DNA of 64,000 bases from Huiozyma naganishii CBS 8797. Lineage: Eukaryota; Ascomycota; Saccharomycetes; Saccharomycetales; Saccharomycetaceae. The notes beneath the pieces are model-generated. The model did not search any database, was not told the DNA's origin, and worked only from the letters and a program-made list of their open reading frames with translations. Made by a program: the position numbers and the translations under genes. Below are positions 37,919 to 47,961 of this stretch, in pieces. The stretch spans positions 62,001 through 126,000 of the forward strand of contig NC_035929.1 in assembly GCF_000348985.1 (NCBI RefSeq), written 5' to 3'. The stretch's first letter is position 1; each line of letters starts with the position of its first letter.

Positions 37919-40852
37919 ATGCCAGCTATAATGAACACAACTCCAAATACAGTAGGAGCTGGTACTGCTAAGAGCAGTTCCAGTAAATTGCACCGTATAA
38001 ATGGCGAGAGTCCCCGCACTGCTCAGAATGACGGCAGTATCGTCATCGCCAACGGTGCTGAGAATGCTGCTGCTGCGGCCGCAGCAGCAGCTGCACAACA
38101 AGACCCGCTTACTCAGTCTACTGCTGAAACTTGGCTTTCCATCGCCTCGCTCGCAGAGACTGTCGGGGACGCGGACCGTGCTGCACTAGCGTACGACGCA
38201 ACACTGCAGTACAACCCATCCTCAACAAAGGCCCTCACGTCACTGGCGCACCTTTACCGGTCTAGAGACATGTTTCAACGAGCAGCAGAACTATACGAGC
38301 GTGCGCTACAGGTGAACCCAGAGTTGTCAGACGTCTGGGCCACATTGGGACACTGCTACCTGATGTTGGATGACCTTCAACGCGCGTACAACGCATACCA
38401 GCAGGCACTGTACCATCTGTCGAACCCAAACGTCCCCAAGCTGTGGCATGGCATCGGGATCCTGTACGACAGGTACGGGTCCCTTGACTACGCAGAAGAG
38501 GCGTTTGCGAAAGTACTCGAACTCGACCCACACTTCGAAAAGGCCAATGAGATCTACTTCAGGCTCGGGATCATCTACAAGCACCAGAACAAGTGGCAAC
38601 AGGCACTGGAGTGCTTCAGGTACATCCTACAGCAGCCACCTTCCCCACTACAGGAGTGGGATATCTGGTTCCAACTGGGGTCCGTGCTCGAGAGCATGGG
38701 TGACTGGGCGAACGCTCGCGACGCGTACGAGAACGTGCTCGTACAGAACGAACACCACGCGAAAGTGTTGCAACAACTAGGTTGTCTGTACGGGATGAAC
38801 AACGTGCAGTTCTACGACCCACAGAAGGCGCTGAACTACCTGTTAAAGTCCCTAGAGGTCGACCCCTCGGATGCTACCACCTGGTACCATCTTGGTAGGG
38901 TGCACATGGTCAGAAGCGATTACACCGCCGCGTACGACGCCTTCCAACAGGCTGTAAATAGAGACTCGAGAAACCCGATCTTCTGGTGTTCCATCGGTGT
39001 ATTGTACTACCAGATATCCCAGTACAGGGACGCTTTGGACGCGTACACGAGAGCTATCAGACTGAACCCTTACATCAGTGAGGTGTGGTACGATTTGGGG
39101 ACGCTGTACGAGACATGCAATAACCAGCTGACCGATGCGCTGGATGCGTACAAACAGGCGGCAAGACTTGACCCAGAAAATATTCACATTAGGAAGAGAC
39201 TGGACGCCTTAACGCAGCAGTTGTCCCACCCGGGCGGACAGCCTGTGCAACCCTCACAGCAACAACAACAGCTACCCCCACCACCACCACAGACAATGCA
39301 ACATCCAGGTATTATAACGACAACCTCAAGTGAACAGCAAGCACCTCCAGTGATGCTACAGCCCACTTTGCAAACTACAGATCACACCAATCCACTGAAT
39401 GTGAGACCACCAGTAGCAACAATGTACGCGACGGGGCCGCTAAGCCAATCCGGTGCTGCCGCAGTACAGTTGCAACCAATGCCACAGGGATTGGTGCCAC
39501 AACAATACGAGGCTACGCAGCAGATATTGCCTCAACAGCTCGCCTCTATGCAACACGCTCAAGTTCAGGCGCAACACCAGCAGCTAGTGCAGCAGCAAGC
39601 AGAACAGCAACAACAACAGCAACAGCAGCAGCAGGCTCAGCAACAGCAACAAGCTCAACAACAGCAACAACATGCGCAACAACAGGCACAGCAACATGCA
39701 CAACAACAACATATCATGCAGCAGCAACAAGTTCAAGCGCAAGCGCAAGCTCAAGCCCATGCACTGGCACAAGCTCAAGCACAGGCTCAGGCCCAAGCTC
39801 CTATGAGACTACTGAACAACGACGGCGCGAACAGCAATATAACAAACAGTGGGACGGCAACTCTGCAGCCTATTTTGAATCAGCCACAAATGCTGCCATC
39901 AGGCAGCACCGTAACGAATCAACCCCCTTCTTTGAACAGTATCACGTCCGTTTTGGGAAACACTGCTAACTCGGACACTGCGTCGCTGCCTAAACCTCCG
40001 ATTGAAGCACACGAGCCCGAGGGAGCAAGGAAAAGATCAGTCAGTGGTAACATCCAAACTTTAGTAAACGCGGCTGTATCAAGTGCAGACGCGACAGAAA
40101 GGGAAGAGGAACACGATTTTAACGAACCTCAGACTAAAAAGGTAAAGACGGAAGAGACATCAGCACCAACAGTGGGAGAACCTACTGTCGTGCACAATGT
40201 AAGTGATACAGTACACGAACAAGAACCACCCTCTGGTCCCCTTACTAAGGAGAAGACGCCTGTTTCGTCGCCCGCTGTGGCACCTGCTGTCGATAATGCC
40301 GCGCCTGCCGCTAAGGAGTTGACGCCACCAGTTTCTAAAACAGCTACCGAACCCACGGGCGCGAATACGACGGTCGTTAGAGAAGAACCAACGGAAACGT
40401 CTGCTGGGCCAGCACCTGTGACTCCTTCAGTTCCTGCAGCTCCAATAACGTCTGCTCTTACAGAACCTACGACAGCCGCAGTTCCCACAGTTGCGAACCC
40501 TGTTGATGAAGAAAAGAAAGAAGTGGCACCTTCCACCGCTGCTGAACTAACAGCAAGCGCATCTCCTCATACAGCTCCTGCGCTGAGTCTTTCGTCAAAG
40601 GTTGCACCCGAACAGTCAAAGGAATCAACCGCGGAGGATCCTAACGATTCAGCTGCGACCGAAGCAGGACAAACAACGATCGATGAAAAACCAGAAGAAG
40701 ATATTGTGATCAAACCATCCGCGGAAGCGATAGAGAAGTTGAAAGAGGAGGCTAAGCTTCGGGAGGAAGAAAAGAGGAGCAAAGCAATGGTGCTAGCTCT
40801 GACCACGGATCTAAGGGAACCGATGACAAGGCAAATGAAAGCGAGGAATTGA
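37919..40852 (+). CDS. CYC8: Cyc8 (Ssn6), TPR subunit of the Cyc8-Tup1 corepressor
   Basis: The 977-residue frame (966 in S. cerevisiae) matches Cyc8. A short N-terminal poly-Ala segment precedes ten TPR repeats at about 65-420, starting near STAETWLSIASLAETVGDAD. Exact shared stretches include LTSLAHLYRSRDMFQRAAEL. A glutamine and Gln-Ala region (about 530-625) follows, then an acidic, Pro/Ala/Thr-rich C-terminus. Cyc8 bridges DNA-bound repressors such as Rox1, Mig1 and Sko1 to Tup1. The predicted C-terminus is odd: after residue about 950 the frame runs into a hydrophobic and basic stretch and stops at 40852. The -1 frame continues with acidic sequence ending REVEEDENYDE and a stop at 40900-40902. 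A missing A in the run at 40770-40773 would join them. Confidence 0.95.
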   Translation: MPAIMNTTPNTVGAGTAKSSSSKLHRINGESPRTAQNDGSIVIANGAENAAAAAAAAAAQQDPLTQSTAETWLSIASLAETVGDADRAALAYDATLQYNPSSTKALTSLAHLYRSRDMFQRAAELYERALQVNPELSDVWATLGHCYLMLDDLQRAYNAYQQALYHLSNPNVPKLWHGIGILYDRYGSLDYAEEAFAKVLELDPHFEKANEIYFRLGIIYKHQNKWQQALECFRYILQQPPSPLQEWDIWFQLGSVLESMGDWANARDAYENVLVQNEHHAKVLQQLGCLYGMNNVQFYDPQKALNYLLKSLEVDPSDATTWYHLGRVHMVRSDYTAAYDAFQQAVNRDSRNPIFWCSIGVLYYQISQYRDALDAYTRAIRLNPYISEVWYDLGTLYETCNNQLTDALDAYKQAARLDPENIHIRKRLDALTQQLSHPGGQPVQPSQQQQQLPPPPPQTMQHPGIITTTSSEQQAPPVMLQPTLQTTDHTNPLNVRPPVATMYATGPLSQSGAAAVQLQPMPQGLVPQQYEATQQILPQQLASMQHAQVQAQHQQLVQQQAEQQQQQQQQQQAQQQQQAQQQQQHAQQQAQQHAQQQHIMQQQQVQAQAQAQAHALAQAQAQAQAQAPMRLLNNDGANSNITNSGTATLQPILNQPQMLPSGSTVTNQPPSLNSITSVLGNTANSDTASLPKPPIEAHEPEGARKRSVSGNIQTLVNAAVSSADATEREEEHDFNEPQTKKVKTEETSAPTVGEPTVVHNVSDTVHEQEPPSGPLTKEKTPVSSPAVAPAVDNAAPAAKELTPPVSKTATEPTGANTTVVREEPTETSAGPAPVTPSVPAAPITSALTEPTTAAVPTVANPVDEEKKEVAPSTAAELTASASPHTAPALSLSSKVAPEQSKESTAEDPNDSAATEAGQTTIDEKPEEDIVIKPSAEAIEKLKEEAKLREEEKRSKAMVLALTTDLREPMTRQMKARN

Positions 40853-40902
40853 GGGAGAGTGTAGTCAGAGAGGTTGAGGAAGATGAGAATTACGACGAAT
40901 AG

Positions 40903-41618
40903 TCTTATATATAACTTGTTGTAATAATAAAAAGCGATATAGATATGCTGACAGAGGAATAAATGAAACTGAAATAAAACATGTACATATCAGATGTGTA
41001 TAAAGCGTTTTTGTGCTTTGACCTCAATCTGAGTGGTTAGGGCACCACTCAAAAAAATTAGATGGATTCAACATAACTTAATAGTACATTTTGCTCGCAT
41101 TCCTTTATAATACGAACTCTGTACCAAAGTGAAGTATCTGCCAAATTGCCTATTTTAATATCATGTGGAATTAGGATTTAGACGCCTGTTGTTGATTGTA
41201 GGAAGACTTTACGTGCATATTATATTTTTTTAAATTCAATCTATCTGCATCTACAACAGTGCGGCTACAGTGTCAGTTCTTTTACGCTGAATACTTTTTC
41301 CGAATATTTGTCATAAGTCGTCATAACTAAAGAAACGAAGACATATTTTATATTCTTCTATTAAGACATATGTAGTCATATATAAGACTCACTGGTTTTT
41401 TTATTACCAGTACGTAGGCTTCGTAGTGGCCCTACCGTACTGAATCAAGTAGGTCTACTATTTATCGTGCTGTAATTACTTATCAACACGATTAACGTCC
41501 ATGAAACAAAGACTTTTCTTTTTGCACCTCTTACGGAGATGTGCACTAAAATGAAGCGTTGAAAGAACGCTGTTACTAAAACTTACTGTATCACTCACAG
41601 TAAACACACTGTTCGATT
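40903..41618. other. convergent CYC8-MED1 3' region
   Basis: About 716 bp after the presumed true CYC8 end. It is AT-rich, with TATATATAAC near 40906 as a likely CYC8 3' signal and several TATA-like and T-rich stretches. YSA1 and SPE3, which neighbour CYC8 and HOS1 in the duplicated S. cerevisiae regions, are absent here and no decayed frame is recognisable. A TTTTTCCGAA near 41288 resembles part of a centromere CDEIII but lacks the rest. Confidence 0.5.
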
Positions 41619-43217
41619 TTATGAGGCCCACGTTTCGAATGCACGAAAGAATTTCTTCCAGTTTTCTGGAGGTTCATATAGACTACAGTTGATCTTCCCG
41701 TTCAAGGATATATGATCTTCACTAATCACCAGTTGGTGCATAGCTGTCCCCGCGGTCGGTACCTGTTCATCATCTGCACATATATCCATTTTATCATCGT
41801 CATCGCCTTCAATAACTAGTGCTTCTTCGTTTGAAGCGTCCATCCCATTTTCCTCGATTACGGGCTGAGTTAAAATATCGTGAAGATTAAACTGCTGAAG
41901 GCCTTGTTCCTTCAGCATGGTGGACTCTGTAAAGCTCGGTCTCTTGTTTTTATTCGAGGATTTTCTGCGTTTATGGACGGTGGTTGACCCTACCACTATG
42001 CTTTGTCTTCTTAACCTGCCACCATGTTTGTTGCCAAGGTCATCTTCGTTGTTTTCTGCACCATTTGGGACATCTAATGATCCTCCCCTTAGTGAATTTC
42101 GGTTTAACGTTTCAACAATTCTTTGCAGGACGGTGTTGTACCACAAGATCCATTTTTGTATCTCCGCAACGAGGTCCAGATTGTCGTTGCTGATATCAAA
42201 CTTTGTGACATTGATTAGTTTTGTCGTGAAATCGTTTAAGAGGCTGATATTTTGACTTGTATTAAACAATCTGTTAGAAATTGAACCATTGACACCCTCA
42301 GTAGTGTTATTGATGAGAACGTCGACAATCGGTGCGACAAAGTCATCGTCTTTCAACCTTTCAAATATTATATCCTCGGACAGAAACTCTCGAGGAAACC
42401 ATACAGCCTTATCTTGGATCTCCATCACCAGACTCAGCCCGTTAACGTAATTTTCTGGGAACTCGTTGATCCAGCGTTTCGTTTCCTTTGAGTAAACGTA
42501 CTCGTATAATCTGGTAGTCGGGGATTTTGCCTTGGCTAGCTTAATCACCGCTAGTATTTGGTCCCCACTGTGTATATATATACCAAAGATACTGTTCAGA
42601 TTAGGCGTGACTTCCAATTGGATATTGAAGTCTATGAAATACTGCCCTAAGAATTCCACCAATTCGGTGTAGTATTTGAATAGATCGAGTTTCCCGTTTT
42701 TGGTTGTGGAACTCAATGAGTTTCCACCGCCTATTGGGTTGGTGGAGTTAGCGGAGCTGTCAGCATTATTGTTATTGCCGTGCCCGTTGGTAGTGCTACT
42801 GCCGTTCTCCATATCCAATTGGGAATATGTGTCCAGCAGGTACAAAAACTGCAAATTCGCTTGGAACTGCTTCAGGTCTGCAAAGTTAACCAGCGAGTTC
42901 AAGAGAATGTTGTCCTCCTTGTTTGGGTTCCCTGTAGCGTCTGGAGCGTAGTAGTTGAAGGAATTATAAGTGGACGCCAGGACCAGCTTCACCTGCTTTA
43001 CTTTCCCCTCCATTTTATCGAAATCGATATCGATCACGATGATCTTCGACGCAGTCGACAGCCTTTCTGTACCCTCGCCAACATCCTCAATAAACGATTC
43101 GAGGTTAAGAGTCTGACACAGCCTTAGAATGTTCTCCAGCGTTACTTCACCAGGTTTGTAAACTTTGAAAAGTTTCACCATCTGATCCAGAACCTCCACG
43201 TACGAGTCCACTGCCAT
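41619..43217 (-). CDS. MED1: Med1, Mediator middle-module subunit
   Basis: The 532-residue protein (566 in S. cerevisiae) matches fungal Med1. The N-terminal part (about 1-130) includes YVEVLDQMVKLFKVYKPGEV, and a conserved core follows with IDIDFDKMEGKVKQVKLVLA near residue 63. After a Ser/Asn linker (about 138-170), a second domain (about 175-370) has LFKYYTELVEFLGQYFIDFN. The tail is basic then acidic, with KRRKSSNKNKRPS. Med1 sits in the Mediator middle module and contributes to regulated transcription and repression. MED1 (YPR070W) belongs to the chromosome XVI track and CYC8 to chromosome II. Confidence 0.9.
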   Translation of the reverse strand: MAVDSYVEVLDQMVKLFKVYKPGEVTLENILRLCQTLNLESFIEDVGEGTERLSTASKIIVIDIDFDKMEGKVKQVKLVLASTYNSFNYYAPDATGNPNKEDNILLNSLVNFADLKQFQANLQFLYLLDTYSQLDMENGSSTTNGHGNNNNADSSANSTNPIGGGNSLSSTTKNGKLDLFKYYTELVEFLGQYFIDFNIQLEVTPNLNSIFGIYIHSGDQILAVIKLAKAKSPTTRLYEYVYSKETKRWINEFPENYVNGLSLVMEIQDKAVWFPREFLSEDIIFERLKDDDFVAPIVDVLINNTTEGVNGSISNRLFNTSQNISLLNDFTTKLINVTKFDISNDNLDLVAEIQKWILWYNTVLQRIVETLNRNSLRGGSLDVPNGAENNEDDLGNKHGGRLRRQSIVVGSTTVHKRRKSSNKNKRPSFTESTMLKEQGLQQFNLHDILTQPVIEENGMDASNEEALVIEGDDDDKMDICADDEQVPTAGTAMHQLVISEDHISLNGKINCSLYEPPENWKKFFRAFETWAS

Positions 43218-43454
43218 ATTGACTGATTTTAAAAGAACAAATGGAAAGCAACACTAACTCAATACCCACAGGTGATATTGTGTCCTTCCCAATGAGCTCA
43301 GACACCCTTGATTGACCGGTTCACCTGCTGTGCAGTGCGAGCTCAGCAGCAACTGGTTCAACTTTTTACACTTTCCACAATTTGAAGCTTTAAAGCACTA
43401 GGGACGCAGTGGTCATCGAGAAACGTACCGGTTTGGACGTGTTGTGACCTCACG

Positions 43455-43475
43455 ATGGATAAAACTTCTTCTTAA
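43455..43475 (+). other. short upstream ORF before HOS1
   Basis: ATGGATAAAACTTCTTCTTAA forms a complete six-codon frame (MDKTSS) ending 30 bp before the HOS1 ATG. If it lies in the leader it could lower HOS1 translation. Whether it is transcribed is not known. Confidence 0.4.
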
Positions 43476-43505
43476 CAGTTGTCTGGTGTTGTTGCTGCTG
43501 CTGTA

Positions 43506-44876
43506 ATGTCGTACGTTGCCATTGCAACTTCACCCTTCCAATCGGCAGTGGCAGATCTGCTGCCCTGTAACAAGTATCTCAAATCGCGGCTAACGCATGC
43601 GCTCATCGAGGTATACGGCTTGCTCGATCATGTCGATGAGTGCATCGTTGACGCGGTGGCTCATCGGGACCAACTCGTCCAATTTCACCAGAGGGAGTAC
43701 GTAGATACTGTTTTGAATGAGCAGCACAATAGGGTGCAACTGTATGACAGCGATGGCGAGACGGGCTGGAACTACTTAAACGGCGTTGCTCTCGAGTGGG
43801 GGGAAACTGGTGAAGGAGTGGACCAATGTGGGTTTGATTCTTGGAAGGAGCTGTTCCAGTACTATCTCAGAGTATCTGACGAAATAACGCCGTCTAGAAA
43901 GCGGCCCCTCGACTCAGACGATGACGACGGCATATCTGGATCAGAGGCCAAGGAGGAGGCACTGAAAGTGTTCAATCTGGAGGGTGATTGTCCCATATTC
44001 TCCTACTTACCCATGTACGTACGCACCGTCACTGGGGCAACGCTACAGCTGGCGGACTGTCTGCTGAGAAAAGCCGCCCTTGACAAGAGGTTTATCGGTA
44101 TGAACTGGGACGGCGGTCGGCATCATGCATCCAAGGGCAAAGCAAGTGGGTTCTGCTACGTGAACGACATTGTGCTGCTGATCCAGAAACTGCGGAAACA
44201 AGGTACCGGCAAAGTCACGTACCTCGACTTCGATCTGCACCACGGCGACGGCGTCGAACGGGCTTTTAAGTTCACCAAGAAAGTGCAGACAATCTCCCTG
44301 CACCTGTACGAACCCGGTTTCTTCCCCTGCACTGGTTCCCTTGAGGGATCAAGCGGGTTCGACACTGTCAATCTCCCGCTCCAGCACGGCCTCACGGACT
44401 CGTTCCTCCAGGGACTTGTGGACCAGGTTGTGAATCCGCTGATTCAACGGCACGGACCCGAGGTCATCGTCATACAATGCGGAGGCGACGGCCTCCTCGG
44501 GGACACATTCCACGAGTGGCAACTGTCCATCCGCGGACTCACAAAATGCATCCTGGACGTCATGTCGCATTCTACGCAAGCACATGTCATCTTACTGGGC
44601 GGTGGGGGCTACAATCCGACACTGATGAGCAGGTTTTATACATACCTCACAGGGAGAATCCTGCACCAATTCAAGAACACGGATCCGTTCCCTGGCATGA
44701 ACGGAGCCCAGGAGGAATCTCTCATAAGGGACCACAAGTACATTGAGTGCTACGGCGACGACGAGCATTACAAATTCTGGGTCTACAGTATACAGGGGTC
44801 CCAAAAACACCGCACATTGCGGGAGGAAAACACAACAGACCAGATCGACAAGTTTATCAAGTTCTACAGCATATAA
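43506..44876 (+). CDS. HOS1: Hos1, class I histone deacetylase (Smc3 deacetylase in S. cerevisiae)
   Basis: The ATG at 43506 gives 456 residues (470 in S. cerevisiae). The arginase/deacetylase fold shows the expected zinc and charge-relay motifs: NWDGGRHHASKGKASGFCY, then YLDFDLHHGDGVERAF, and QCGGDGLLGD and LLGGGGYNPTLMSRFYTYLT near the end. Hos1-specific similarity is clear in EGDCPIFSYLPMYVRTVTGATL. Hos1 deacetylates the cohesin subunit Smc3 in anaphase so it can be reused, and it can associate with Tup1-Cyc8-type repression. An acidic insert DSDDDDGISGSEAKEE lies near residue 140. Divergent from MED1 across 288 bp. Confidence 0.94.
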   Translation: MSYVAIATSPFQSAVADLLPCNKYLKSRLTHALIEVYGLLDHVDECIVDAVAHRDQLVQFHQREYVDTVLNEQHNRVQLYDSDGETGWNYLNGVALEWGETGEGVDQCGFDSWKELFQYYLRVSDEITPSRKRPLDSDDDDGISGSEAKEEALKVFNLEGDCPIFSYLPMYVRTVTGATLQLADCLLRKAALDKRFIGMNWDGGRHHASKGKASGFCYVNDIVLLIQKLRKQGTGKVTYLDFDLHHGDGVERAFKFTKKVQTISLHLYEPGFFPCTGSLEGSSGFDTVNLPLQHGLTDSFLQGLVDQVVNPLIQRHGPEVIVIQCGGDGLLGDTFHEWQLSIRGLTKCILDVMSHSTQAHVILLGGGGYNPTLMSRFYTYLTGRILHQFKNTDPFPGMNGAQEESLIRDHKYIECYGDDEHYKFWVYSIQGSQKHRTLREENTTDQIDKFIKFYSI

Positions 44877-45118
44877 CGGCCACTGCACACCTTCATGAGT
44901 AGTAGGGACTCGGACCTCTTCGATCAGCCGTCAAAATTTTCATATATATAAAATGTCACTGAAGTGAAGACCTTCCATTAAAGGGGACTCTGGGGATACG
45001 CACGCAGTCACAGGTTGTACTGGTTTCCAGAGTCGCAGCAGAGTTTACCGGGAAGAGGTGGAGGAGTACTTGTGAGAGATATTGCAGTAGTATTTTTGTT
45101 GTTATTTTCTTTGAAGGG

Positions 45119-45565
45119 ATGGCAGCACACTTGACAGCGGAGCAGATACAGGAGTTCAGAGATGCATTCGACTTGTTCGACAAGGACAAGAGCGGGTCCA
45201 TCTCGGCCTCGGAGTTGACGACAGTGATGAAGTCGCTTGGGCTCACGCCCAGTGAGGACGAGGTGCGGGACTTGATGAACGAGATCGACCAGGACGGGAA
45301 CAACGAGATTGACTTCGATGAGTTTCTGAGTCTCATGGCGCGCCAGGCGAACGCCATGGACTCCGAGCAGGAGCTGATAGAGGCGTTCAAAGTGTTTGAC
45401 AAGAATGGAGACGGCCACATATCGAAGAGCGAGCTGAAACAAGTGTTGAACTCCATTGGCGAGCAGCTGACCGAGGAAGAGTTGGACACCATGTTCAAAG
45501 AAGTCAGTGACGGCTCCGGTGAAATCAGTATCGAACAGTTTGCCTCGCTTTTGTCCAAGCAGTAG
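45119..45565 (+). CDS. CMD1: calmodulin Cmd1
   Basis: The 148-residue protein has four EF hands. Sites 1 to 3 have intact loops ([36 protein letters not shown]). The fourth ([13 protein letters not shown]) is shortened and lacks the acidic ligands, as in S. cerevisiae Cmd1, so only three Ca2+ ions should bind. Cmd1 serves calcineurin and CaM kinases, and Ca-independently Myo2 and Spc110. The start [17 protein letters not shown] is close to the calmodulin norm. The neighbours AIM3 and CYC8 agree with YBR109C, but ALG1 is missing from the expected place. Confidence 0.98.
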   Translation: MAAHLTAEQIQEFRDAFDLFDKDKSGSISASELTTVMKSLGLTPSEDEVRDLMNEIDQDGNNEIDFDEFLSLMARQANAMDSEQELIEAFKVFDKNGDGHISKSELKQVLNSIGEQLTEEELDTMFKEVSDGSGEISIEQFASLLSKQ

Positions 45566-45744
45566 ATGGTTCCTGTAGGAGAAAGGCAAGGAAACTAATT
45601 GCCTCTTTGCCTTGATCAAATGAAGAGAATATTAGGGCATATAATCATTCATATCATTTGTATATCATGTCTTGTACCTACGTACTTCTGTATATCAGAC
45701 GGCTTAACTTCTCGTCGTCAAGATGAACCGTGGCTCATCTTGTG

Positions 45745-47805
45745 TTACTTCTTCATTGCGTTCCTCTTGTACCTCTCCAGCGGGCTCAGATTTTCCTCCA
45801 GTTGATCTGCGTCAGGTGCAGCACCGGCAGTGCCAGATTCACGGACAGGAGGGGTCAAAGGTTTGTGCAAAACTGGTTTCTTAACGGGCACCGGAGGCGC
45901 CTTCTTCTTCAATGAATCCTTCTTGACGGGCACCTTGGGAGGTACCTTCTTCGCAAAATTTGAGTAGTTCGATACAGGAGACGCACTGCGTTCATTCAAC
46001 CGGGGGCTGGACTGTCCATGTTGTGTTGGTGGTGGTGGTGGTGGTACACCTGTCCTTGAAGAATCAGACACTTTGTGTAAAGTAACTTGCGCCAGTTGTT
46101 CAGAGATATCACCAAACCCCATCACAGGCGCACCCGCGGGAGACTGGACAGGCTCGCTTGGCACCGGTTGTTGTGCTCGGGGAGTATCTGGTTGAACATC
46201 AGATGATGAGTGTGTACTCGCTGAAACGGCAGCACAGTCTTTGCCAAGGTAATCCAAGTTTCTTTCTGGTAACACTGGAGGCTGGATCACATTAGTTGTA
46301 CCACTCGTAGGTTCGAAGTTGTTCCCTTGCTGGTTGAAGTCTGTGTGCCGTTCTGTAGCGGCTTCGAAACGAGGTTCTGAATTCACAGGTACGCGAGGAG
46401 AAACCGCTGGCATCGTACTTTCTCCTCTGCTTCTGGATGGCAATGCCGGTGGAGGTGTTGCGTTCTCTGCCGAACCACTCCTGTTGTTCCTGGCCGGTAA
46501 ACTAGGCTGGGGAGATGCTCTTTCTTGATGGCCGGGCATTGTATGATTTGATCCATCTTCTGCTCTCCCTACATCCACCCCAGCTGCTGGTTCAGAGTTC
46601 ATCGTCTTCACTATTTTGTTCCTTTGGTTATGCACAGGAGGTGGCGGCAACGAACTCAAATCGATGTTTGTGTTGACTTGGAATTGGGGAGTTTGTTGTT
46701 GCGCAGCAGGTTGTCCAGGTCCAGGTTGATTTTGAGGAGCGTTCCCCATTGGGTTATTCATTGTATGTGGTATAGGCGCAGGATTGTATTGATTCGCTGG
46801 AATTGGTGGAGCTTGGTACTGGCCCCCGGGTGTAGATGGTGCAGCGCGGAATTGGTTTGGAGGGGGTACTGGTGCAGATCCGTACTGGTTTGGAGAAGTT
46901 GCTGGTGCAGATCCATACTGGTTTGGAGGAGTTGCTTGAGCAGAACCATACTGGTTTGGAGGAGGTGCTTGAGCAGAACCATACTGGTTTGGAGGAGGTG
47001 TTTGAGCAGATCCGTACTGGTTTGCAGTGGGCACTGAGTGGCTACTGCTCTGTTGTGGGTACGCCGGTTGCTGTGGTACTGGAATTTGTGTAGGAGCTGA
47101 AGGGTATGCATTGTTATATGATGGTCTATTCGCCGGTGGTGTGCTCTGTTGGGAGCCATAGTTGGTTGCCCCTGGAGGTTGGCCGTACTGGCTCTGCGAT
47201 TGTCCCATTGACTGTGGATACATCCCCTGTGTCTGTTGCATCTGTTGTGGAGGCTGTCCATATGGAGTTGCAGGTTGAAAGTTCTGCGGCGGAACCTGGC
47301 CATACGGGGTTGCAGGTTGGGGACTTTGCTGTTGATTCGGTGCCCGCCCGTAGTAGTTATCAGCAGCGGTAGCGTTAAAACCTGAATTCTGAGGAGGCCC
47401 GACGGCAGGTTGAATACCTCCTTGCTGCGGGTACTGGCTATTGTAGTACCCATTCTGTTGTGGGTGTTGCTGTTGTCCCTGCCCATAGGGGGCACTGTTT
47501 TGCCCTTGTTGGTTGTAGTATCCCTGCGAGTGACTGTTAGGAGCCGGTTGCCCCGGTGCACCTGGATTCCCATGCACCGGTGGTGGTACAAACCTCCCTG
47601 GATCCACGTTGTTGTTCATTGGAATGCGGTGAGGTGGCTCGTCATCGTCCTCACCTTCTTCCCTCGACTTGGAATGTTTCCCCTTTACGTCCGATCCTTT
47701 GTTGTAGTGGCTCTTGCTGTAATTGTAACCAGACTTCGCTACACTTTTGGTGCCCTTGTATCCGAGCTTCCCTGCACTCACAAGACCGTGCTTGAGGGAA
47801 TCCAT
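45745..47805 (-). CDS. AIM3: Aim3, proline/glutamine-rich cortical actin-patch protein
   Basis: The 686-residue protein is shorter than S. cerevisiae Aim3 (947) but matches in layout and place next to CMD1. The N-terminus MDSLKHGLVSAGKLGYKGTK is followed by SVAKSGYNYSKSHYNKG. A long Pro/Gln/Asn/Tyr-rich region (about 65-390) includes six tandem 11-residue repeats. The C-terminal 300 residues have proline-rich SH3 ligands (PPVHNQRNK, PPALPSR, VPPPPPP, KAPPVPVKKPVLHKP) and the end ENLSPLERYKRNAMKK. Aim3 interacts with Rvs167 and Abp1-type SH3 proteins at actin patches and can inhibit barbed-end elongation. The length difference lies in the low-complexity part. Confidence 0.88.
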   Translation of the reverse strand: MDSLKHGLVSAGKLGYKGTKSVAKSGYNYSKSHYNKGSDVKGKHSKSREEGEDDDEPPHRIPMNNNVDPGRFVPPPVHGNPGAPGQPAPNSHSQGYYNQQGQNSAPYGQGQQQHPQQNGYYNSQYPQQGGIQPAVGPPQNSGFNATAADNYYGRAPNQQQSPQPATPYGQVPPQNFQPATPYGQPPQQMQQTQGMYPQSMGQSQSQYGQPPGATNYGSQQSTPPANRPSYNNAYPSAPTQIPVPQQPAYPQQSSSHSVPTANQYGSAQTPPPNQYGSAQAPPPNQYGSAQATPPNQYGSAPATSPNQYGSAPVPPPNQFRAAPSTPGGQYQAPPIPANQYNPAPIPHTMNNPMGNAPQNQPGPGQPAAQQQTPQFQVNTNIDLSSLPPPPVHNQRNKIVKTMNSEPAAGVDVGRAEDGSNHTMPGHQERASPQPSLPARNNRSGSAENATPPPALPSRSRGESTMPAVSPRVPVNSEPRFEAATERHTDFNQQGNNFEPTSGTTNVIQPPVLPERNLDYLGKDCAAVSASTHSSSDVQPDTPRAQQPVPSEPVQSPAGAPVMGFGDISEQLAQVTLHKVSDSSRTGVPPPPPPTQHGQSSPRLNERSASPVSNYSNFAKKVPPKVPVKKDSLKKKAPPVPVKKPVLHKPLTPPVRESGTAGAAPDADQLEENLSPLERYKRNAMKK
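46825..47022 (-). repeat. 33-bp tandem repeat array inside AIM3
   Basis: Six head-to-tail 33 bp units encode NQYGSAQTPPP-like 11-mers: five good copies (NQYGSA then Q or P) and a sixth degenerate one (NQFRAAPSTPG). Copies are similar at the DNA level, with recurring TACTGGTTTGGAGG on the plus strand, so the number of units is likely variable between strains. Confidence 0.85.
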
Positions 47806-47961
47806 CGTTAGTGTGAGTGCGATCTAACGAGTAACGAGTAATCTTCCTGGGGAAGAGTGCCTCAACGATTTACGAATAAAGTAGTATTAATATGCACAGA
47901 TAATATATAAGCGATGAATTCAGAGCGTCGTTGCTGCTGCTAGGTCGTGGGTATCCTCAAT

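Noticed and set aside
41205..41300. Centromere-like pieces (ACGTG and TTTTTCCGAA about 80 bp apart)
   Set aside because: CDEI has two mismatches, the space is not AT-rich enough for CDEII and CDEIII is incomplete; the region is not at a known centromere position.
45008..45619. A 200-codon frame antisense to CMD1
   Set aside because: It mirrors the highly biased calmodulin coding sequence; the sense product is certain and the antisense product has no homology.
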